The notes under the pieces: model-generated
The model's input: only the letters and a program-made list of their open reading frames with translations
Told to the model about the DNA's origin: nothing
The model's database searches: none
DNA from: Ruminococcus flavefaciens
GTDB taxonomy: Bacteria; Bacillota; Clostridia; Oscillospirales; Ruminococcaceae
DNA length: 64,000 nucleotides
Direction: 5' to 3'
NCBI RefSeq assembly: GCF_900143025.1
Contig: NZ_FRCT01000012.1
Location: 1-64,000 of the forward strand
Shown: piece after piece, positions 35,199 to 42,867 of the stretch
How positions within the stretch are numbered: the first letter of the stretch is position 1
Layout of the letters: every line of letters starts with the position of its first letter
Program-made: the position numbers and the translations under genes

Positions 35199-35370
35199 GG
35201 GCGATGTGGACATCGCCCCTGCATTTTAATCAGTCCGCACAGCGGACACCATAATTATGCATTATGCATTGACGGGACGTCGAGGACGCCGTCCCCTACA
35301 TTCGGTTATTTTCTGTTGCTGCGAAACTTGCAGGCGGATAATATCCGCCCCTACAAAGCGGCGCAGCCGC
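35199..35370. repeat. Cluster of intergenic hairpins
   Basis: GGGCGATG/CATCGCCC (35199-35218), GTCCGC/GCGGAC (35233-35247), an ATTATGCATT array (35251-35270), GGGACG/CGTCCC (35274-35295), GGCGGA/TCCGCC (35333-35349) and GCGGC/GCCGC (35358-35370). This fills the 264-base gap between pth and the PHP gene. Confidence 0.8.
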
Positions 35371-35380
35371 TTCCTAACGG

Positions 35381-36145
35381 CTAACGGCTGATATCCAACC
35401 GTTCCACCAGTTCGAGTCCGTATTTTTCAGCGAAACAGCGGCATTTCTCGATAGGTGCTTCGTCCGAAAGCGCCTGCGGAAAATGTGCGTCGCAGCCGAT
35501 TATAGCCTTGTTGCCCACCTTCTGCGCGATACGGAAAAACTTATCGCAGGGGTAGTGCCTGTTGTCCCTGAGTCCTAACAGATTTATCTCCAGAGGTATG
35601 TCCTTGCCTTTTAAATAAGTACAGAGCCGCGTGAACTCCTTTTCGTAAAGCTTATCGCTGCCTGTAAAGCAAAGCAGGTCGGGGTGTGCGAGATAAAGAT
35701 AGCGTCCCGACTCCATACCCTCGATTATGCGGTCAACGTACTGCACGAGAAGTCTCTCGTCCGCTGTGGGGACTCCCATATATGCTCCCCATGTCTCGGG
35801 ATCGTTGAAGTGCTGACCCATTATCATGTAATCAACAGGATAATCCTCAAGAAATCTGTCCTGCTTTTCTATGAGCTGAGGAATATACTCCGCCTCAAAG
35901 CCTATGTATATCTTTATGTCTGATGCATACTCCCGTTTAAGGTCGGTCAGTGACCTGAAATAGCCCTCTGTCTCCTCGGGAGTCATACGTATACGTGAAA
36001 TATAGCCGTCATCAAATACCCACGGACAATGGTCGGAAAAACCAAGCTCCTTCATGCCGTGTGCTATGGCGTGCTCTACATACTCCCTGTCCTCGCCCAG
36101 TGCGTGATGACAGCGCGAAGTATGTGTGTGATAATTTGCAAACAT
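35381..36145 (-). CDS. PHP-domain histidinol-phosphatase (HisJ type)
   Basis: 254 residues from MFANYHTHTSRCHHALG; AAAGGAG lies eight bases before this ATG, while the open frame upstream is not family-like. It has the PHP metal motifs YHTHTSRC (His-x-His), a GFSDHCPW segment, FEAEY and a late GCDAHFPQAL. Members dephosphorylate L-histidinol phosphate. No other his gene is nearby, so a broader phosphatase role is possible. Confidence 0.88.
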   Translation of the reverse strand: MFANYHTHTSRCHHALGEDREYVEHAIAHGMKELGFSDHCPWVFDDGYISRIRMTPEETEGYFRSLTDLKREYASDIKIYIGFEAEYIPQLIEKQDRFLEDYPVDYMIMGQHFNDPETWGAYMGVPTADERLLVQYVDRIIEGMESGRYLYLAHPDLLCFTGSDKLYEKEFTRLCTYLKGKDIPLEINLLGLRDNRHYPCDKFFRIAQKVGNKAIIGCDAHFPQALSDEAPIEKCRCFAEKYGLELVERLDISR

Positions 36146-36239
36146 GAGCCGTGCTCCTTTCAAACTATGATTATACCACGTTTGAGTAAAAAATTCAAGC
36201 ACGAAGCTTTTATTATTAATGTTTGCTGTATGAAACAGC

Positions 36240-36268
36240 TTGACAAATCACACTATAAGGTGTACACT
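36240..36268 (+). promoter_or_regulatory. Promoter of the small Cys-rich secreted protein
   Basis: TTGACA (36240-36245), 17-bp spacer, TACACT (36263-36268). The -10 is imperfect. Confidence 0.6.
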
Positions 36269-36322
36269 ATATACATAAGGTTATATTCTGATCTTAAATA
36301 TTATGTAAAGGATGTATCACAA

Positions 36323-36625
36323 ATGAAAAACGTACTCAAAAAAATTGCAGCAACCGCATTAGCATTCACTCTTCTCGGCACGGGTTCAGCAATCACAACA
36401 TCATCAAAATCCAAAAACACTTTTACAGCAACCGCAGCCTCCTGCAAACACAATTGCAGACGCTATTCGCATCATATAGATAAAGGAGAAACTCACTATA
36501 CATATGGGTGGTTCGCAAATTCTTTAATCTGCACTGGATGCTATACAGATTACACCGAATATATATATTGCAGTGGCTGCAACAATTTTCTTTACACAAG
36601 AAATTATACCCTTCGCAATTGGTAA
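36323..36625 (+). CDS. Small secreted Cys-rich protein
   Basis: 100 residues. The N-terminal signal (MKNVLKKIAATALAFTLLG) is probably cleaved near TATAA-SC. The mature part of about 60 residues has CKHNC, then CTGC and CSGC 14 residues apart, plus two His: this looks like a zinc-ribbon-type fold, or paired disulfides if oxidised outside. It is rich in Tyr. I recognise no family. It has its own promoter and terminator. Confidence 0.72.
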   Translation: MKNVLKKIAATALAFTLLGTGSAITTSSKSKNTFTATAASCKHNCRRYSHHIDKGETHYTYGWFANSLICTGCYTDYTEYIYCSGCNNFLYTRNYTLRNW

Positions 36626-36634
36626 ATATAATTT

Positions 36635-36661
36635 AAAAGCTCTCTTATATGGAGAGCTTTT
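36635..36661 (+). terminator. Terminator of the small secreted-protein gene
   Basis: AAAAGCTCTC / GAGAGCTTTT with a short loop, ten bases after the stop. Confidence 0.85.
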
Positions 36662-36688
36662 CTTATGCACTGATGATATTAATTCAAC

Positions 36689-36712
36689 GGGCGCACAATG
36701 TGCGCCCCTACT
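36689..36712. repeat. Variable-stem hairpin
   Basis: GGGCGCAC-AAT-GTGCGCCC followed by CCTAC. Confidence 0.82.
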
Positions 36713-36765
36713 TTGCTCTTAGCTCTTAGTTCTAAGTATTAATCACTACAACTAATGCCGATTGC

Positions 36766-36794
36766 TTGACAAAAGTACAAAAATATTGTATAAT
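36766..36794 (+). promoter_or_regulatory. Promoter of the CNNM-type transporter gene
   Basis: TTGACA (36766-36771), 17-bp spacer, TATAAT (36789-36794), perfect consensus. It stands about 190 bases before the start codon. Confidence 0.9.
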
Positions 36795-36800
36795 ATTATA

Positions 36801-36989
36801 AACTTATAGAACAGGAGATGAAACTTGCAATGGACGGTGCCCCTGACGGCAGTAATCCACATTATTACGGAATAAACTCCGTTACATATGTATTTTCAAG
36901 GCATGGTCTGCACTATCGTTTGTGTTAGGCTGTGCCTTTATGAGGTTATACATAAATAAAAAAATACTTTATCTAACGGAGGATATGAA
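36801..36989 (+). promoter_or_regulatory. Structured leader with potential anti-Shine-Dalgarno switch
   Basis: CTCCGTTA (36877-36884) is the exact complement of TAACGGAG (36974-36981), which contains the ribosome site of the downstream gene. The same CTCCGT can pair instead with ACGGA (36867-36871) just before it. A second stem AAGGCA (36898-36903) / TGCCTT (36933-36938) lies between. This mutually exclusive pairing is the layout of a translational riboswitch or thermosensor. I could not match it to a known class. Confidence 0.5.
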
Positions 36990-38312
36990 ATGATAGGGCA
37001 GATAATTCTGCAAATTGTACTCATCGCGCTTAATGCGCTTTTCGCTTGCACTGAGGTGGCGGTCATTTCCACAAGCGATGTAAAACTCGAAAAACTTGCC
37101 GCAAGCGGCAACAAAAAAGCCATAAGGCTCAAAAAACTCACAGATTCACCCACACGCTTCCTTGCTACCATACAGGTCGCTATTACTCTTGCAGGCTTCA
37201 TCGGTGCAGCCTTTGCTGCCGACAGCTTCGCCGAGTATCTGACCTCTGCAATTGCCAAAACAGGCATAGGCATACCTGCGGCTGTTCTCAAAAAATGCTC
37301 GGTAGTTCTCATAACATTGCTGCTCTCATACTTTACACTTGTTTTCGGAGAGCTTGTACCTAAGCGTGTTGCAATGAAAAATCCCGAAAAGATAGCTCTC
37401 GCCATGAGCAAAACTATTACCGTTGTTGCTAAAATATTCGCACCTTTTGTATGGCTGCTCAACGCTTCATCTAACGGTATTCTCAGACTTATAGGCATTG
37501 ACCCCGAAAGCGATGACGACACCGTCACCGAGGAAGAGATACTTATGATGTCCGATGCAGGTGCGGAAAAAGGCACTATCGACGAGGACGAGAACCGCAT
37601 AATCAAAAACGTTTTTGCCTTTGACGATACCACTGCCGAGCAGGTCTGTACCCACAGAACAGACGTTGATGTACTGTGGAGCAGCGATGATATATCCGTA
37701 TGGGAAGAAACTATCCACCGCACCCGACATTCATCTTTCCCTATCTGCGGCGAAAGTGTGGATAACGTTATCGGTGTGCTCAACGCAAAGGACTATTTCA
37801 GACTCGATGACAAGAGCCGCGATAATATTATGAAAGAAGCTGTCCGCGAGCCCTGCTTCGTTCACGAAAGCATGAAGGCTGACCGCCTTTTCGACCAGAT
37901 GAAGCAGCGCGGTGCAGACCATTTTGCAGTAGTCGTTGATGAATACGGCGGCATGAGCGGTATAATAACGATCACCGACCTTGTTGAGGAGCTTGTCGGC
38001 GACTTCGCTGACGACCCCGAGGACGAGCCTGCTGCAAGACTTGAACAGACTGAGGAAAACGTATGGACAGTACCGGGCATGAGCTCTCTCAGCGATGTAT
38101 GCGACGAGCTTGAAGTCACTCTCCCTGCGGATAAATACGAGACCTTCGGCGGCTATGTTATCGCCGAACTTGGCGAGATACCAAAGGACGGAACTCAGCT
38201 CTCTCTCGACAGCGACGGGCTCCATATCGAAGTGCTTGAAGTCAAGCATCACCGTATCGAGGTATGCCGCGTCAAGAAGCTTCCGCCTGCTGAGGAAAAG
38301 GAAGAGGATTAA
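36990..38312 (+). CDS. CNNM/CorB-type transporter (hemolysin family, UPF0053)
   Basis: 440 residues. The DUF21/CNNM transmembrane domain (about 1-180) has FACTEVAVISTSDVKLEKLA and FGELVPKRVAM. Then come two CBS domains (about 215-335) with VVDEYGGMSGIITITDLVEE, and a C-terminal CorC_HlyC domain (about 345-425). Members export magnesium or couple to sodium. The older name hemolysin is historical. GGAGG lies seven bases before the ATG. The leader upstream may control translation. Confidence 0.92.
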   Translation: MIGQIILQIVLIALNALFACTEVAVISTSDVKLEKLAASGNKKAIRLKKLTDSPTRFLATIQVAITLAGFIGAAFAADSFAEYLTSAIAKTGIGIPAAVLKKCSVVLITLLLSYFTLVFGELVPKRVAMKNPEKIALAMSKTITVVAKIFAPFVWLLNASSNGILRLIGIDPESDDDTVTEEEILMMSDAGAEKGTIDEDENRIIKNVFAFDDTTAEQVCTHRTDVDVLWSSDDISVWEETIHRTRHSSFPICGESVDNVIGVLNAKDYFRLDDKSRDNIMKEAVREPCFVHESMKADRLFDQMKQRGADHFAVVVDEYGGMSGIITITDLVEELVGDFADDPEDEPAARLEQTEENVWTVPGMSSLSDVCDELEVTLPADKYETFGGYVIAELGEIPKDGTQLSLDSDGLHIEVLEVKHHRIEVCRVKKLPPAEEKEED

Positions 38313-38388
38313 AGCCCTTAGCCTTTAGCCCTTAGGAAGCGGCTGCGCCGCTTTACAGGAACGTTATTGACATTCATAAAAAACTAAT

Positions 38389-38558
38389 AAAAACCCGTAA
38401 GCTTAACCTTGATACCCATATAGAAATTTTACACTAATTATTGAGAGAACCCCTTTTGAAAAAGGGGGTTCGGGGGAAAGCCTTTCTTCAGAAAGGTTTC
38501 CCCCGATAAATAGTATAAGCTTCTATATTAGTATCGAGGTTAAAGCTTACGGGTTTTT
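38389..38558. repeat. 170-bp element with 37-38-bp terminal inverted repeats
   Basis: Left end 38389-38425 and right end 38521-38558 are inverted copies with one indel and a few mismatches. Inside are two more hairpins, CCCCTTTT/AAAAGGGG and GGGGGAAAGCCTTTC/GAAAGGTTTCCCCC. It exactly fills the gap between the convergent CNNM and kinase genes, so it may end both transcripts, but the end structure also fits a MITE. Confidence 0.75.
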
Positions 38559-38560
38559 GC

Positions 38561-40693
38561 TTACATTGTTATTACGAAGCAGACGCTCTTGCCGGGCTGG
38601 TTCATAATATGTACCTTGAACTTATGCTTGTCTATAATAGATTTTGCAATTGCAAGTCCAAGACCATATCCGCCGGTTGCACGGTTTCTCGACTGGTCGC
38701 TTCTGTAAAATCTCTCGAATATCTTGTCTGTCTCGTCCTCCTTGATGCCTTCACCTGTGTTGTATACCGAGAACATTTTTCTGTCGCCCATTTTCTTCAG
38801 CGTTACTCTTACCGTACCGCCCTCGTTTGAGTACTTCAGCGCGTTATCAATAAAGATAGCCGCCATCTGCTTTATGTGTTTTTCACTTCCGCTGAGCATT
38901 ACGTCCTCGTCAACATTTACCTCAAACTTCTTATTGTTCTCAAACGCCTGACACTCGAAAGGAAGTGCGGTATTTACTATCGCCTTGCTGAGGTTGAAGT
39001 ATTTACGTTCAAGCTCTGAGGTATTGTTTTCAAGTCTTGTAAGGTTGAGCAGGTCATTGACCAGTATACTCATTCGGTCGGTCTGTGCCTTGATGTACTT
39101 CAGCCACTTATTGTCGCCTATCTCGCCTTCAAGTACATCTGCATTTGCAGATATTACTGTAAGAGGAGTTTTAAGCTCATGGCTCGCATCTGACACGAAC
39201 TGCTTCTGCTTGTTGAATGCAGTCTTGATAGGCTGTATGCTCTTTTTGCTGAGGAAATATGCAAGTACGGAAAGGATAACAAGAGCTATTGAACCGATAA
39301 GGATAGTAGTTCTCTTGAGCTGTCCCAGCATTTTCATTTCATAGCTCTTGTCTGTGAATACCATAAGAGTTCCGTTAGGCTTGCTCATCTGGTAGAACTG
39401 ATATGAATTAACGATACCTGTGTCCATATTCTCCTCAAGTATCTTTGTGATGTAATCCTGTGCTCTGTCATCATTCATATCATCAATATTGATCTTATCA
39501 ATGTATTTTCCGTTTGTATCAGCCATGAGGACAAAGAACTCTATAGAACTGATACTCTTGGGGATAGTCTGCTTTTTGGGAGAATTCATCGCATTGCTCT
39601 GACGATACGGAGCACTCTGCTGACTGCTTCCGTCAGATGACATTGCAGAAGCATCAGTCCTGTTTGCGAGAGGCATTATGTATGCCGACACATCATCAAT
39701 ATATGAAGTCTGCTTTATGTACTCTTCGTCAGACTCAGCTTCATAGCTGCTTTCATCTGTTTCATCTTCTATGCTGTCATAACGGGAATCCATTTCGCCG
39801 TGATCGTTGCGCTTTACGGGGTATTCGCTTGAATAAGCCTTTGGCTGCTGTTCCCATGACCATGGGTAAAGCCACGGGTACATCCACGGGTAGCCGCCCC
39901 ACTGACCATTCCACTGGCCGTTGCTCTGATCGCCCCACTGACCGTTCCACTGTCCGTTATTCTGATCGCCCCACTGACCGTTCCACTGTCCGTTATTCTG
40001 ATCGCCCCATTGACCGTTCCACTGGCCGTTGTTCTGATCGCCGCCCTGGCCGTTCCACTGACCATTGTTCTGATTGCCCCACTGACCGCTCTGATTGTTC
40101 CAGTTGTTCCAGTCGCCCTGATTCCACAAACTTGGGTCCCAGGTAGGAGTTGCACCTGATGCAGCGTCTGTTGCGGGTGCCTGTGTTGCAGGAGCCTGTG
40201 TTGCGGGTGCCTGAGTCTCCGGCGGAGCTGTTTCCTGAGGCTGCTCCTCATGCTGCTCCTCATAGATCTCCTGATTTTCCTCAGGAGCCTGTGTATCCTC
40301 CTGTGCAGGATCTGTAGGAGCATCTGTTACCTTTTCCTTCTCCTTAGTCTTTTCGGCAGTCGTCTGTGCCTCTGTGGCAGAAGGCTTTTCCGTAGTCGTA
40401 GGATCGGCAGGTCTTGTCTCTAAAGGCTTCTTTTCCTTACTTGATTTCTTCTCTTCCTTCGGCTCCGAACCTGTAGGAGGAGTGAATTTGAATTCAGCAA
40501 TATTATCGTCATATTCAGTACCCGCAGCTATCTTCATGAGTACTTCCTTTGACTGTCCGCGCATTATAGCTTTGGTAATAACATTTATAGAGCCGATAAG
40601 CGCTACAAATACCGCAAGAAGGATACTTACGATCATTGTAAAAAGCTTCATCTGCGCTTTTTTGAACATTTTGTCATGTGCTTTCTTGAACAT
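38561..40693 (-). CDS. Sensor histidine kinase with Gln/Asn/Trp-rich repeat sensor region
   Basis: 710 residues. The first helix is about 17-40, the second about 463-482, so residues 41-462 lie outside. This region has a Thr/Pro/Glu linker with QAPAT repeats (161-175), five 12-residue repeats of GDQNNGQWNGQW type (206-265), an aromatic PWMYPWLYPWSW patch and a more ordered part. The cytoplasmic half has the H-box with His505 (SDASHELKTP), N-box IDNALKYSN and G-box GYGLGLAI. No HAMP domain is apparent. AAGGAGG precedes the ATG. It is co-transcribed with the response regulator 18 bases upstream. Confidence 0.93.
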   Translation of the reverse strand: MFKKAHDKMFKKAQMKLFTMIVSILLAVFVALIGSINVITKAIMRGQSKEVLMKIAAGTEYDDNIAEFKFTPPTGSEPKEEKKSSKEKKPLETRPADPTTTEKPSATEAQTTAEKTKEKEKVTDAPTDPAQEDTQAPEENQEIYEEQHEEQPQETAPPETQAPATQAPATQAPATDAASGATPTWDPSLWNQGDWNNWNNQSGQWGNQNNGQWNGQGGDQNNGQWNGQWGDQNNGQWNGQWGDQNNGQWNGQWGDQSNGQWNGQWGGYPWMYPWLYPWSWEQQPKAYSSEYPVKRNDHGEMDSRYDSIEDETDESSYEAESDEEYIKQTSYIDDVSAYIMPLANRTDASAMSSDGSSQQSAPYRQSNAMNSPKKQTIPKSISSIEFFVLMADTNGKYIDKINIDDMNDDRAQDYITKILEENMDTGIVNSYQFYQMSKPNGTLMVFTDKSYEMKMLGQLKRTTILIGSIALVILSVLAYFLSKKSIQPIKTAFNKQKQFVSDASHELKTPLTVISANADVLEGEIGDNKWLKYIKAQTDRMSILVNDLLNLTRLENNTSELERKYFNLSKAIVNTALPFECQAFENNKKFEVNVDEDVMLSGSEKHIKQMAAIFIDNALKYSNEGGTVRVTLKKMGDRKMFSVYNTGEGIKEDETDKIFERFYRSDQSRNRATGGYGLGLAIAKSIIDKHKFKVHIMNQPGKSVCFVITM
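39899..40078. repeat. Five 36-bp coding repeats in the kinase gene
   Basis: Five in-frame units encode residues 206-265. The three inner ones are identical at protein level and nearly so in DNA; the outer two carry single changes (NQ, SN, QG). The copy number is likely to vary between strains by slippage. Confidence 0.92.
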
Positions 40694-40711
40694 AACAGCA
40701 TTCCTCCTTAT

Positions 40712-41380
40712 TTATTCAAGTGAATAACCGATGCCTCTGGCTGTTTTTATCTGAACAGGAGCTGATATTACCGAAAGCTTTTTTCGCAGGAACGATATGT
40801 ATACCTCAATATTATTGTACTCCACATCGCTCTCATAGCCCCATATCTTTTCGATGATACGCTCCTTTGGCAGTATCTGGTGAGGATTTGAGATAAGAAG
40901 CTCCATTATCTGATATTCTTTCAGGGAAAGCTTTACATCGCTGCCCTTCCACATAACGGAACAGGTATTCTTATTAAGCTCAAGTCCGTTGTAATCCAGC
41001 TTATTCTCGTCAACGATCTCGCCCTTTCTTCTTGTAAGAGCTCTTACTCTTGCCAGGAGCTCGCCCGTGACGAAAGGCTTTGTAAGGTAGTCGTCCGCAC
41101 CGCAGTCGAGACCGTTTATCTTGTCCTCGATCTCGCTTCGTGCAGTAAGGAGAAGTACAGGTGTATGGATATGCTCTCTGCGCATACTCCTCAGCACCTC
41201 AATACCGCTCATGCCAGGAAGCATTATATCGAGTATGATACAATCATATACCCCTGTAAGCGCGTTGTCAAGCCCGCTCACTCCGTCGTACACTGTATCG
41301 ACATTATACATATTCCTTTTAAGTATTTCCGAAAGAGCATCAGCCAGCTGCATCTCGTCCTCAACAACGAGAAGTCTCAT
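40712..41380 (-). CDS. OmpR/PhoB-family response regulator
   Basis: 222 residues from MRLLVVEDEMQLADAL; GGGGG lies eight bases upstream of this ATG, so the longer frame is not used. The receiver has the acidic pair near 7-8, phospho-Asp near 51 (CIILDIMLPG) and Lys near 100 (YLTKPF). The winged-helix domain ends VRTARGIGYSLE-like (here KTARGIGYSLE). It precedes and pairs with the repeat-bearing histidine kinase. Confidence 0.94.
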   Translation of the reverse strand: MRLLVVEDEMQLADALSEILKRNMYNVDTVYDGVSGLDNALTGVYDCIILDIMLPGMSGIEVLRSMRREHIHTPVLLLTARSEIEDKINGLDCGADDYLTKPFVTGELLARVRALTRRKGEIVDENKLDYNGLELNKNTCSVMWKGSDVKLSLKEYQIMELLISNPHQILPKERIIEKIWGYESDVEYNNIEVYISFLRKKLSVISAPVQIKTARGIGYSLE

Positions 41381-41474
41381 ATTAATTACCCCCTTGATCT
41401 TTTGACGCTGCTGCAACAGCAGCACATTTTCATATTTCAGGTGCCTAATGCGTACACCATTCCACTCTAATACT

Positions 41475-41480
41475 ATTATA
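41475..41480 (-). promoter_or_regulatory. Extended -10 promoter of the two-component operon
   Basis: Minus-strand TGGTATAAT with no good -35 at the right distance. The gap 41381-41723 holds this and the promoter of the next gene, back to back. Confidence 0.6.
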
Positions 41481-41596
41481 CCACATATTCTTGAAATAAT
41501 CTTAAAAGAAACAATAGTTCAATATGTTGATTAGGAAAATTTCATTTAGTTTTTTTGTGCATATCAACAGTTTTATCTTTTGTTCACTAACAATTG

Positions 41597-41625
41597 TTGA
41601 CTATGTAATTAATTTGTGATAAAAT
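41597..41625 (+). promoter_or_regulatory. Promoter of the helical-repeat protein
   Basis: TTGACT (41597-41602), 17-bp spacer, TAAAAT (41620-41625). Confidence 0.75.
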
Positions 41626-41723
41626 TGTATATACAAACAGAGGAGAATAATTCACTGTTTTTACTCATTATAAATATATTATATACTATTATATAGTAAA
41701 CAAGGGAATAGGAGGGACGGCGA

Positions 41724-42425
41724 ATGATCTCACCAAACGAGCGTAAAAAGATAGGTTTTCCTCTTCTTGCATCTACAAATGCAGAAATGAAGAAGTATAC
41801 CGAGGTATACGGCCTTTTTGTAGAAAGCGGCTATTCAAAGGAGCTATGTGAGGCATATGCCGACGCTTTTCTTGACAACGTGAAAAAGCCCTCTCCCTTC
41901 GATATAGTTCAGATAGCTGCACTATATGACAGGATACATGACCATAAGACAGCCTTTTTTTATCTTGAAAAGCTTACCGACAAAAAGATCAGCGGTGATG
42001 ACAGATTTTTTTTCTGTGTAGAAGTGCTTACTGTTCTCGGCAAGATAGGCAACTGGCGCGAGGCTGAGAATTTTCGCACCCATAATATCAGTTTTCTGCA
42101 AAAATTCTCAGAAAAGGCTTCTCTCAATATGCAGGCACAGCTCTATATGGCACTCGCTCTCACTGACTGCGCCGCAAAAAATTATCAGCAGGGTCTGAAG
42201 CTTTTGAAATTCGGTTACAAGCCACAGGGCTCAAAGGACACTACTCTGCTGGAAATTTTTATAACCGCAGTCTATATCTTTGCCAAGGCAGGAGATAAAG
42301 AAGGACTTGAAGGCGCTCTCCATAATGCAGACTGCTGTCTTGCACTTTTCAAGGATTTCGATTTCCAGTGGCAGAGTCAATACTATCGTGAACGCATCGA
42401 CAACGCCGCTAACGGAATATTGTAA
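41724..42425 (+). CDS. Helical-repeat (TPR-like) hypothetical protein
   Basis: 233 residues, soluble, almost all helical. Helix pairs with the alternation of small and large hydrophobics seen in TPRs run through about 45-215 (for example 'ALTDCAAKNYQQGLKLLKFGY'-type units, given in part). No catalytic motif. I do not recognise the family. AGGAGG lies nine bases before the ATG. It is divergent from the two-component operon and monocistronic with its own promoter and terminator. A scaffold or sensor-partner role is possible but unproven. Confidence 0.7.
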   Translation: MISPNERKKIGFPLLASTNAEMKKYTEVYGLFVESGYSKELCEAYADAFLDNVKKPSPFDIVQIAALYDRIHDHKTAFFYLEKLTDKKISGDDRFFFCVEVLTVLGKIGNWREAENFRTHNISFLQKFSEKASLNMQAQLYMALALTDCAAKNYQQGLKLLKFGYKPQGSKDTTLLEIFITAVYIFAKAGDKEGLEGALHNADCCLALFKDFDFQWQSQYYRERIDNAANGIL

Positions 42426-42430
42426 AAATC

Positions 42431-42458
42431 GCTCCGAAGTCTCTCTTCGGAGCTTTTT
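42431..42458 (+). terminator. Terminator of the helical-repeat gene
   Basis: GCTCCGAAG / CTTCGGAGC with T-run, directly after the stop. Confidence 0.88.
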
Positions 42459-42832
42459 GCGGAGTTCAGTGCTGCTGAAATATAGTTAAAATAAAAAAAT
42501 ATATATGAAATATTCAAAAACTGCTCTAAAAAAATTCACAAAGATTTTTTTATTATTTTTAACCTTTAGAAAAAATAGCAAAATTTTTCAGTGATGTTTT
42601 TTATCGTTAAAAGATGTTGTTTTCGTGCTATGAATTTACAGTGATAAAAAAACAACGTATTTTCGAGGGTTCAAAAATTAACTTTGAGTTTAATTCACAT
42701 AAAATTATCTTCTGAGGAAAATAATTTCAGAATTTTATATTGATTTAATAAATTATTTCGTTAATATTTTATTAATATAAATTATTATACTTATTTTAGC
42801 AATATAGTGCTAATTTTAAGCAATATAATCAA

Positions 42833-42861
42833 TTGAACTTCCCGTCCCTATGTTTTATAAT
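42833..42861 (+). promoter_or_regulatory. Promoter of the structured RNA
   Basis: TTGAAC (42833-42838), 17-bp spacer, TATAAT (42856-42861). The 350 bases upstream (42470-42830) are extremely AT-rich and contain no gene; they could act as an UP element. Confidence 0.82.
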
Positions 42862-42867
42862 ACAATT

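Noticed and set aside
36818-36928. 36-codon open frame in the CNNM leader
   Set aside because: AGGAG directly touches the first ATG and is 12 bases from the second, so neither spacing suits translation. The region is better explained as structured leader; a leader peptide is not excluded.
36795-36989. M-box, yybP-ykoY or NiCo riboswitch
   Set aside because: The conserved core sequences of these classes are not found; only the SD/anti-SD arrangement is seen.
39899-40078. CRISPR-like array of 36-bp repeats
   Set aside because: Repeats are directly adjacent without spacers and in frame inside a kinase gene; they encode protein repeats.
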